DNA of 6,080 bases from Nitrospirales bacterium (GTDB lineage: Bacteria; Nitrospirota; Nitrospiria; Nitrospirales; UBA8639), in the NCBI GenBank assembly GCA_021604265.1, contig BQIY01000154.1, forward strand, positions 1 through 6,080, in the 5' to 3' direction. Each line of letters starts with the position of its first letter. Position 1 is the stretch's first letter. The notes below the pieces were generated by a model, which searched no databases, was not told the origin of the DNA, and was given only the letters and a program-made list of their open reading frames with translations. Below, piece by piece: positions 1 through 4,839 of this stretch. The position numbers and the translations under genes are program-made.

Positions 1-660
1 TATAGCGTGGCTGAAACACTAATCAATAAGGGATGTGAAGTCTTGGCCATTGATCGCGATGAGGAAAAAATTCAAGCCATCAGTGATATCGCCACCTTTG
101 CCGTCCAATGCGATGCCACCGATGAACGAGCACTCAAAGCGGTGAGTGCTCAGAACGTCGATGTCGCCGTGGTCAGCATTGGCGAGAATATTGAAGCGAG
201 CATTCTGATTGTCCAAACACTCAAGGAAATGGGCATACAATCTATTGTCGCGAAGGCTGTGGCCCCCATTCAAGGGAAAATTCTTAAGAACCTCGGTGTC
301 AATGAAGTCATTTACCCTGAACGTGATACAGCCATTCGCCTCGCCCATCGACTCATTTCGCCAAATGTCTTGGAATACCTTGAACTCGCACCTGGCTACA
401 GTATCGAAGAAGTTTCCGTTTCTGATAAATTATCTGGGTTAAGTATCGGAGAATCCAAAATTCGCCAGCAACATAATTTAAATATCATCGGCATCAAAAA
501 ACAGGTGACACGCATGGTCAAAGGTCGGATGATGGTCGGAGAATCATTTAATTTCACGCCATCCCCCGATGAGATCATCGAAAAAGGTGATGTCTTGGTC
601 CTTATTGGACGAGAAGAAGACTTTGACCGCTTCAGCGATGCCGAGGACGACAAGGGTTGA
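1..660 (+). CDS. TrkA/KtrA-type K+ channel regulatory subunit (RCK protein), 5' partial
   Basis: Cytosolic regulatory subunit that binds nucleotide and gates a TrkH/KtrB-type potassium-uptake channel. The reading frame is open to the left edge (Tyr-Ser precede the first possible GTG at 7), and the visible SVAETL matches what normally follows the N-terminal glycine-rich loop of this family, so the true start lies upstream. Of 219 visible residues, about 1-125 form the Rossmann-like RCK_N domain: VLAIDRD (14-20) holds the acidic residue at the end of beta strand 2 that usually contacts the nucleotide ribose, followed by QCDATDE (36-42) and IYPERDTA (104-111). Residues about 135-208 form the RCK_C domain, ending in the typical GDVLVLIG strand (196-203). 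The length (about 220 plus a short missing end) is normal for single-RCK KtrA-like proteins rather than the double-length TrkA. The channel gene is probably just upstream, outside the window. The family is clear; the exact ligand is not. Confidence 0.93.
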   Translation, partial: YSVAETLINKGCEVLAIDRDEEKIQAISDIATFAVQCDATDERALKAVSAQNVDVAVVSIGENIEASILIVQTLKEMGIQSIVAKAVAPIQGKILKNLGVNEVIYPERDTAIRLAHRLISPNVLEYLELAPGYSIEEVSVSDKLSGLSIGESKIRQQHNLNIIGIKKQVTRMVKGRMMVGESFNFTPSPDEIIEKGDVLVLIGREEDFDRFSDAEDDKG

Positions 661-735
661 TGTTCCCCAGGTACAATTAACACCCGTAAATACCCGCCAA
701 ACAATCATTTTTGATTCCAACGACAACCGTCTGTT

Positions 736-741
736 CATAAT
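736..741 (+). promoter_or_regulatory. Possible -10 element just before the SGNH hydrolase gene
   Basis: CATAAT (five of six to the sigma-70 -10 consensus) lies 6 bp before the ATG at 748. A TTGATT at 711-716 is a possible -35, but the 19-bp spacing is long. If real, transcription would begin at or next to the start codon, giving a leaderless message. That fits the poor ribosome site, an AGGA at 742-745 only two bases from the ATG. This is a pattern match in a short AT-rich stretch and is weakly supported. Confidence 0.22.
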
Positions 742-747
742 AGGACA

Positions 748-1824
748 ATGAAGGCAATCACAAAGCTGATTTTGACGAATATAGCGGTGTTACTGGTTGG
801 CTTGCTATCAGTCAACTTCTTTTTTTCGATCATCATCGACGGTGTGTATCTCTATAACAAAACCTTTGTCCGGATCGGACAACCTCTGTATCGTGAAAGT
901 CTGCCCAATCAAGAGTCGGCGCAACAAATCTTCAGGGAACTTCGCTTACTCACCAAGCGTTATGTCCCTTACATGGGATGGTCACGAGAGCCGTTTTCCG
1001 GCGTCACAACGAATGTTGAACCCGTCCATGGGGAACGCATCACTCCTCAAACCACCAATCAGCCAACCAAACATATACATTTTTTTGGCGGCTCCACGAT
1101 GTGGGGAAGCGGAGTCGACGATCACAATACCATCCCGGCTCACTTCCATACGCTCCATCCTGAGTACCGTGTTTCGAATCATGCACAATCAGGTTTTATC
1201 AGCCGGCAAGGCTTGGCACGGTTGGTCAATCTCGTGAACCAAAGTCAGCCGATGGATGTCATTGTGTTTTATGACGGGTGTAACGATCCGCTCACGCTAT
1301 GCCGAGGGGATGTCTCAATTAATGGACACCGGGAAGAATCAAAAATCATCCAAAAACTCGAACATCAATGGGCAATGCCCCAAAATTTATTTCACTCAAC
1401 GCAAAAAGCTATCCAAACGATTTTCAAACAAGGCCACCGTCCTCCTTCTCGATGTGACGACAACCCTGACTATGCGAAAACTGTTGCCACCACGCTTGTC
1501 AATAATTGGAAAATTGCCAAAACCGTGGCAGCCATGCAAGGAGCCGACTTTCATGCCATTCTTCAACCAGTTGCCGAGTTTGGCAACCCGAACATTTCTT
1601 ACTTAGAGGAAGACTCCGATGGGTCGGAATGGAATGCGGTCTATCCGCATGTTCAACACATCAAACGACAAGAAAATCTGACCTGGCTGCACGATTTCTC
1701 CGATGCCTTTGATCGAAAAGACGCGATTTATATCGACCTCTGTCATGTCAACAGTTTGGGCAATAACATTATTGCGCAAAAACTCAGTGACGTCATTTCC
1801 CGCATCGAACCGTCTTCGCCATAA
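748..1824 (+). CDS. Membrane-anchored SGNH/GDSL-type hydrolase
   Basis: Predicted esterase or acyl-transferase-like protein of 358 residues, facing the periplasm. Lys-rich residues 1-6 and a hydrophobic segment (about 7-31) form an uncleaved anchor. The SGNH blocks appear in order: block I FFGGSTMWG (112-120) with candidate nucleophile Ser116; a block II-like glycine in NHAQSGF (144-150); block III YDGCND (175-180) with Asn179; and block V DLCH (330-333) with Asp330 and His333 completing the triad. Block I reads GGST instead of the classic GDS, a variant seen in many membrane-bound bacterial SGNH proteins. Residues about 180-240 are a poorly conserved insertion with three of the cysteines outside the core blocks. 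The ATG at 748 is chosen because it gives the basic end before the membrane segment; its AGGA is too close to be a good ribosome site. The gene starts 87 bp after the RCK gene and may be independently transcribed. The substrate is unknown; carbohydrate or lipid acyl groups are plausible by family. Confidence 0.8.
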   Translation: MKAITKLILTNIAVLLVGLLSVNFFFSIIIDGVYLYNKTFVRIGQPLYRESLPNQESAQQIFRELRLLTKRYVPYMGWSREPFSGVTTNVEPVHGERITPQTTNQPTKHIHFFGGSTMWGSGVDDHNTIPAHFHTLHPEYRVSNHAQSGFISRQGLARLVNLVNQSQPMDVIVFYDGCNDPLTLCRGDVSINGHREESKIIQKLEHQWAMPQNLFHSTQKAIQTIFKQGHRPPSRCDDNPDYAKTVATTLVNNWKIAKTVAAMQGADFHAILQPVAEFGNPNISYLEEDSDGSEWNAVYPHVQHIKRQENLTWLHDFSDAFDRKDAIYIDLCHVNSLGNNIIAQKLSDVISRIEPSSP

Positions 1825-1832
1825 TTTTTCAT

Positions 1833-1861
1833 TGACTCATTTCAACAGCGTAATTGAGTCA
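1833..1861. repeat. Small inverted repeat between SGNH gene and candidate small ORF
   Basis: Perfect 7-bp arms, TGACTCA (1833-1839) and TGAGTCA (1855-1861), separated by 15 bp, begin 8 bp after the SGNH gene's stop codon. Downstream on the plus strand there is only ATTTCTC, not a proper T run, and the T run (1824-1829 region) lies on the wrong side for a plus-strand terminator. It could be a weak hairpin or a protein-binding dyad. Seven-bp arms at this spacing can occur by chance. Confidence 0.3.
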
Positions 1862-1883
1862 TTTCTCAAGAGACCTCGGATAC

Positions 1884-1893
1884 AAGAGGAGGT
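1884..1893 (+). promoter_or_regulatory. Near-perfect Shine-Dalgarno sequence
   Basis: AAGAGGAGGT contains the full anti-16S complement AGGAGGT (1887-1893). GGAGG ends five bases before an in-frame GTG at 1898. It is stronger than the ribosome site of the SGNH or DUF2141 genes in this window, and it is the main reason to take the short ORF that follows seriously. Confidence 0.5.
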
Positions 1894-1895
1894 AT

Positions 1896-1977
1896 TGGTG
1901 AAACGACAAAAGGCGGAGGCAGGTGGAACGCGCCAACAAATACCTAGTAACCTTCAGATGCTGGTGAAACGCCGAAA
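1896..1977 (+). repeat. Direct repeat, two copies 66 bp apart
   Basis: TGGTGAAACGACAAAA (1896-1911) recurs as TGGTGAAACGCCGAAA (1962-1977). The first ten bases are identical and 14 of 16 match overall. The spacing is an exact multiple of three, so both copies encode V-K-R-(Q/R)-K in the candidate small ORF. Both mismatches fall in two adjacent codons: CGA/CGC is synonymous and CAA/CGA is a Gln/Arg change. Confidence 0.55.
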
Positions 1978-2014
1978 ACTCGAGAGAGCCGGTCAATGGG
2001 AGTCAAACGCTTAA
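1898..2014 (+). CDS. Candidate 38-residue basic small protein with internal duplication
   Basis: Not recognised. A GTG start five bases after a near-perfect Shine-Dalgarno opens a 38-codon frame ending in TAA. The peptide is hydrophilic and rich in Lys, Arg, Gln and Glu, with no signal peptide or membrane segment. It contains two related units, VKRQKAEAGG (1-10) and VKRRKLERAG (23-32), spaced exactly 22 residues; six of ten positions match. The underlying DNA is also repeated (1896-1911 and 1962-1977, 14 of 16 bases). The start lies 73 bp after the SGNH hydrolase stop, so the two could share a message. The last 71 bp run antisense to the end of the oxygenase gene. The same frame is open further upstream, but nothing there has a comparable ribosome site. 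It may be a small nucleic-acid- or protein-binding peptide, a modified-peptide precursor, or a chance ORF; no function is assigned. Confidence 0.4.
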   Translation: MKRQKAEAGGTRQQIPSNLQMLVKRRKLERAGQWESNA

Positions 2015-2663
2015 TCGCCACCATAAACACTTTTCGCAAACGATCTTCCGGGCAACGAATCTCTTTCATGCCATGCCACGAATTTGGCGTTCGTGAAAAG
2101 AGCAGGCTATAATTTCCCATAGCCTGGGAGGAAATCGTGCTCTGAAATTCCTCAAACTGCGGAGCCGACTTGCGGTCAAGATTTCCTCCATCATCAAGAA
2201 TAAGGGTTTCCCCTCCCCATTCAGGATCCCAATCGGTCGGCGTACTAAAATAAAACAGATGAGCGCCAACCTTATTCTTATGATCGCAATGGGGTGAGAT
2301 GGAACAGCCATTCGGGGTGTAGAACCAGAAAAAGTCTAGTTCAATCGAACGGCATTTTAAAAGGGACTTGAGGAATGCTTCATACGTGTTCCCTTGAAGC
2401 TCTTCGATAAATTCAGACCACGGTCTGTTTATGGGTATATCCTGATGATACTTCAACGTATAACGATCATGACTTTTTTGACCGTATTTCCTCGCTCGCC
2501 CAAACGTGGTGGTAAATAATGAAAGATCCGGCAAGGCATCAATCAAAGACTGATACGCCTCCTCACGCAACAGACCATAGGGATTGATCCAAGGATATGG
2601 CCTTTGTTGCCGATAAGCATCAGCATCAATAGATTCAAGAACGTCTAAGTTAAGATATGTCAT
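1944..2663 (-). CDS. 2-oxoglutarate/Fe(II)-dependent oxygenase (2OG-FeII_Oxy_3-like)
   Basis: Predicted cytosolic non-haem iron dioxygenase of 239 residues that would couple decarboxylation of 2-oxoglutarate to hydroxylation of an unknown substrate. The double-stranded beta-helix core carries HCD (His125, Asp127) and distal His197 as the iron ligands. Arg208 or Arg210, 11-13 residues after His197, is placed to bind 2-oxoglutarate. WGGETLIL (149-156) matches the GGE strand common in prolyl-hydroxylase-like members, and the segment FFWFYTPNGCSISPHCD leads into the metal site as usual. The N-terminal 60 residues (PWINPYGLL...) match the short N-terminal lid of such proteins. The ATG at 2663 is supported by AGAGG (2667-2671, minus strand) three bases upstream. 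There is no signal peptide. The gene is monocistronic as seen, divergent from the DUF2141 gene and tail-to-tail with the SGNH gene. Family assignment is firm; the substrate (sugar, lipid, peptide or small molecule) is not predictable. Confidence 0.85.
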   Translation of the reverse strand: MTYLNLDVLESIDADAYRQQRPYPWINPYGLLREEAYQSLIDALPDLSLFTTTFGRARKYGQKSHDRYTLKYHQDIPINRPWSEFIEELQGNTYEAFLKSLLKCRSIELDFFWFYTPNGCSISPHCDHKNKVGAHLFYFSTPTDWDPEWGGETLILDDGGNLDRKSAPQFEEFQSTISSQAMGNYSLLFSRTPNSWHGMKEIRCPEDRLRKVFMVAIKRLTPIDRLSRVFGVSPASEGY

Positions 2664-2713
2664 AAACCTCTGCAGGAAAGCAAAAATAACTCATGGGGAA
2701 CCACTTCGGACAC

Positions 2714-2752
2714 TAGTTGGTCCAAACTAAAGCTCGACGCTCAGGATGTCAA
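2714..2752 (-). promoter_or_regulatory. Candidate promoter with overlapping palindromic operator for the oxygenase gene
   Basis: On the minus strand a consensus -35 TTGACA (2747-2752) is followed after 17 bp by TAGTTT (2724-2729), a three-of-six -10 match. Transcription would start near 2717, leaving about a 54-nt leader before the oxygenase ATG. An imperfect palindrome, TAGTTTGG-A-CCAACTA with one unpaired base (2714-2729), covers the -10 and start site, where a repressor would bind. The -35 and spacing are good, the -10 is weak, and the regulator is unknown. Confidence 0.38.
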
Positions 2753-2776
2753 GATATGACAATGACGGCAAAACTT

Positions 2777-2805
2777 TTGTAGGACAGTGTAACGGTTTTC
2801 TTAAT
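2777..2805 (+). promoter_or_regulatory. Weak candidate promoter for the DUF2141 gene
   Basis: TTGTAG (2777-2782) and CTTAAT (2800-2805) each match four of six consensus bases, with an ideal 17-bp spacing. The predicted start near 2812 leaves only about 7 nt before the ATG at 2819, so the leader would be nearly absent. This is a pattern match only. Confidence 0.22.
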
Positions 2806-2818
2806 CGAAACAGAAGCG

Positions 2819-3349
2819 ATGAACAAGCACCCCATCATCCCGACAAGGTTCAGAGACCACAGGAAAAGAACACAGACCTGCCTCCAGGCTCTTACCCTCT
2901 TCGCATGCTTAGGCATTTCGACAACCTTCTCGGCTCAGCTAACTTCAGAAACCCTACCAGTCTACTGTGCTCAAGCTTCACACCCTATTCTCATTACCGT
3001 TTTAGGCGTTCGCAACAACCGGGGTTCCATAAAAGCTAAATTGTATGGCGACAAACCGGAAGAATTTTTGGTGTCAGGAAAAAAGCTTGATGCCAAACGA
3101 GAGTCAGCGGAAACCACCTCAACACAAATTTGTCTGAAAGCGCCTCATCCAGGTACCTATGCCGTTGTGGTCCACCATGATGAAAATAACAACAAAACAT
3201 TAGACCGAAACTGGGTTGGACTTCCAATTGAAGGAGTCGGATTCTCGAAAAACCCTGAGCTTTTTTTTGCGGCACCCGCCCACAACGAGGTGTCATTTCA
3301 GATTCTTGATGGAGGAGTGACCCAACTCGACATTACGTTACACTATTAG
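2819..3349 (+). CDS. Exported DUF2141 family protein
   Basis: A 176-residue protein of unknown function, predicted to be periplasmic or outer-surface. The signal sequence is a long basic N-region (R10 to R18) followed by a hydrophobic stretch (about 21-36), with likely cleavage after Ala39 (TTFSA-Q). LFAC30 resembles a lipobox, but the Phe and the short hydrophobic run before it make that less likely. The mature part is a beta-rich domain (about 56-176) with the family hallmark at 114-143: YAVVVHHDENNN, KTLDRNWVGLP and EGVGFS, an acidic Asp/Asn loop that looks able to bind a metal. Two mature cysteines (50 and 105) could form a disulfide. The ATG at 2819 is the first start after an in-frame stop at 2780-2782; the ribosome site (AGAAG, 2812-2816) is poor. 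The gene is divergent from the oxygenase and convergent with the glycosyltransferase, 31 bp apart at their ends. Family assignment is good; no biochemical role is known to me. Confidence 0.85.
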   Translation: MNKHPIIPTRFRDHRKRTQTCLQALTLFACLGISTTFSAQLTSETLPVYCAQASHPILITVLGVRNNRGSIKAKLYGDKPEEFLVSGKKLDAKRESAETTSTQICLKAPHPGTYAVVVHHDENNNKTLDRNWVGLPIEGVGFSKNPELFFAAPAHNEVSFQILDGGVTQLDITLHY

Positions 3350-3380
3350 GAACCGCTAGTTCTTCAAATCGTGTCTGAGT

Positions 3381-4742
3381 TCAGCGACTCGTTCGAAACA
3401 GCCAACGCTGTTTTTTCACCAGACTCACGAACAACCCTATGATCTGCATCCAGACATTCAGATTATAGGGTTGTTCGTGCAAGGCCAACCCCACTAGATG
3501 TCTTGCCTGACGCCATTCACCCAATTGAATCAGCATTTTTGATCCGCGTACATACTCACAAGCCTTAATCCATTTCTTTATATTTTCCGGCAATTCATCA
3601 AAATGCTCTGCTGTACGGCCATAGGCATACGGCACTTGATGGGAGGCAACGCCGCCGCTCCTCACCTTCGAAACAGATTGCGACTGGTTCACACGAAAAT
3701 TTGCTATGGCTGTTTCATACAGTTTGACTAGACGTGCTTGAGTGTGACTCCACGAACGCTCTTCCATCATCGTGGCTCTGGCCTCTTGGCCAATTCGTAG
3801 ACTGAACTCATGATCGGCAGCAAGCGTTACTGTTCTCCTGACCAATTGGTCTGGGCAATCAAATGGAACCACAAAGCCATTCCGTTGATCCTTCACAACA
3901 TCAAGAACGGCACCAACCGGAGTCGAAACACAGGGGATCCCGGTTGCCATCGCCTCAAGGAGCGGCACAGGCCCACCCTCGATTCGAGAGGTCACCCAAT
4001 AGACATCAAGCACTCGATACATTCTGGCTATTTCACGATGATCAAGTTGATACGGAACATGAACAGCATGTATGCCTTCGTCATGAAGCCGGCGAACAAA
4101 GTCTTCCCATCCTGGTCCAATAATCAATGTGGCCAATTGAGCAGAAGCCTGACGCATGGCTTTCAAGCCTGCGAGTAAACAATCGGTTCCTTTTCTTCCG
4201 TCATTATCACTGGTCCGTCTTCCAGAAAATCCAATCACAAAGGCATTTTCTGCGATCGTGAGTGCACGGCGAAGACCGCGTCTCTCCTCCGGGCTTCCTG
4301 GGTAAAAGACCTCGCTGTCAACCGCAAACGGGACAATGCCCAGTCTCTGAGAAGAAACACCCGAATCAACTAAATATTGATACCATTGTCCAGACACCGT
4401 CATCACCGCATCACAGTCATCGAGATATTTGAGATTGGTACTGGTATCGACATGGTGAAGTGTGGCGACCACTGGCAAACGACCGCAAAATGGCTCCATT
4501 GTCTTGGTGTTTAAAAAATGGACAAGATCAAACGAAAGCGGAAAGTGCCCATATCGTTTTGTAAACTGCCTGATCACATGTTGCGAACAAATAGTGGTCT
4601 TGATACGAGGATTCTTCTCTGCCACCTGGCTCGCAAAATGACCAATCGTCCAATACAGCGAATCGACGACCAAAAGAACGCGAAGACATGCGCGTTCTTG
4701 AGACGGCTCAGAGTGCAGCGTCTGAATTAACCTCTCATTCAA
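3381..4742 (-). CDS. GT4-type glycosyltransferase with C-terminal helical extension
   Basis: Predicted cytosolic GT-B fold enzyme of 453 residues that transfers a sugar from a nucleotide-sugar donor, probably to a surface glycan or glycolipid. The N-terminal acceptor domain (about 20-140) starts with the strand LRVLLVVDS; HHVDTS (96-101) and VMTVSGQWY (113-121) are typical GT4 segments. The C-terminal donor domain (about 165-345) has GFSGRR...GRKGTD (171-187) and EGGPVPLLEAMATGIPCVST (255-274), whose Glu255 and Glu263 form the EX7E motif. Residues about 350-453 extend beyond the usual end of the fold and look helical, with a TPR-like segment at about 385-425; this part is not recognised. The start is TTG (4740-4742), chosen because GGAGGTGA lies just upstream and the enzyme begins normally after it. 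The gene follows the ABC transporter by 97 bp on the same strand and is probably co-transcribed with it, although a minus-strand AATAAT at 4768-4773 could be part of an internal promoter. The family is clear; the linkage and acceptor are unknown. Confidence 0.88.
   Translation of the reverse strand: MNERLIQTLHSEPSQERACLRVLLVVDSLYWTIGHFASQVAEKNPRIKTTICSQHVIRQFTKRYGHFPLSFDLVHFLNTKTMEPFCGRLPVVATLHHVDTSTNLKYLDDCDAVMTVSGQWYQYLVDSGVSSQRLGIVPFAVDSEVFYPGSPEERRGLRRALTIAENAFVIGFSGRRTSDNDGRKGTDCLLAGLKAMRQASAQLATLIIGPGWEDFVRRLHDEGIHAVHVPYQLDHREIARMYRVLDVYWVTSRIEGGPVPLLEAMATGIPCVSTPVGAVLDVVKDQRNGFVVPFDCPDQLVRRTVTLAADHEFSLRIGQEARATMMEERSWSHTQARLVKLYETAIANFRVNQSQSVSKVRSGGVASHQVPYAYGRTAEHFDELPENIKKWIKACEYVRGSKMLIQLGEWRQARHLVGLALHEQPYNLNVWMQIIGLFVSLVKKQRWLFRTSR
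3396..3416 (+). terminator. Compact terminator-like hairpin for the DUF2141 transcript
   Basis: AAACAGC (3396-3402), loop CAAC, then GCTGTTT (3407-3413) form a 7-bp stem, and the plus strand continues as an unbroken run of six T (3411-3416). It begins 47 bp after the DUF2141 stop. The stem is short with a core of only three G-C pairs, so efficiency may be modest. It lies inside the last codons of the convergent glycosyltransferase gene. On the minus strand there is no matching T run after the stem. Confidence 0.5.
3426..3479. repeat. Long inverted repeat (21-bp stem, 12-nt loop) inside glycosyltransferase gene
   Basis: The outer 15 bp, CACGAACAACCCTAT (3426-3440) and ATAGGGTTGTTCGTG (3465-3479), are perfectly complementary. 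The stem continues through one G-T wobble (3441/3464) and five more pairs (3442-3446 with 3459-3463). The loop is 3447-3458. It lies within codons 422-439 of the glycosyltransferase, both arms in the coding frame (H-E-Q-P-Y-N-L and Q-I-I-G-L-F-V). Neither side is followed by a T run, so it is not a standard terminator. No second copy was seen in the window. Confidence 0.85.
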
Positions 4743-4745
4743 CGC

Positions 4746-4753
4746 TCACCTCC
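4746..4753 (-). promoter_or_regulatory. Ribosome binding site that fixes a TTG start
   Basis: On the minus strand GGAGGTGA, a full complement to the 16S 3' end, lies three bases (six from GGAGG) before TTG at 4740-4742. No ATG or GTG in the same frame fits this site; the overlapping GTG gives only a four-codon reading before a stop. The site therefore supports TTG as the glycosyltransferase start. Confidence 0.75.
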
Positions 4754-4839
4754 GAATTGCTCTAGACATTATTCCAGACAGCTTTCATTGGAAAATATGG
4801 GAGGTCATGGATAGGTCGCTATCTAAACCTGGCTAACCA

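Noticed and set aside
569..751. Plus-strand 60-codon frame running off the RCK gene end and overlapping the SGNH ATG by ATGA
   Set aside because: The RCK protein ends at a normal family length at 660, so no frameshift is needed; the frame has no ribosome site and its peptide is unlike any RCK C-terminus. The ATGA overlap is taken as coincidence.
1898..2014. Small ORF as a Pup/UBact-like protein tag
   Set aside because: It is only 38 residues and ends in SNA, without the C-terminal Gly-Gly-Gln/Glu or Gly-Glu type ending expected of such tags, and no proteasome genes are visible.
2746..3039. Plus-strand 97-codon ORF before and across the DUF2141 start
   Set aside because: It is a different frame over the DUF2141 gene, lacks a Shine-Dalgarno, and its peptide has no recognisable domain; the DUF2141 frame clearly carries the real protein.
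3426..3479. Long inverted repeat as an integron attC site or an IS200/IS605 end
   Set aside because: attC hairpins have unpaired extrahelical bases and defined core boxes, which this uniform stem lacks; no integrase, transposase or gene cassette is present in the window.
3426..3479. Long inverted repeat as an intrinsic terminator
   Set aside because: Neither strand has a T run following the stem: the plus strand continues CAAGGCC and the minus strand continues AGTCTGGTGAAAAAA.
3810..4178. Long plus-strand ORFs antisense to the glycosyltransferase
   Set aside because: They are shadow frames of a well-supported GT4 gene with no ribosome sites or recognisable domains.
4743..4839. Terminator between ABC transporter and glycosyltransferase
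   Set aside because: Only a 5-bp pairing TTCCA/TGGAA with a long loop and no T run on the minus strand could be found, so read-through is assumed.
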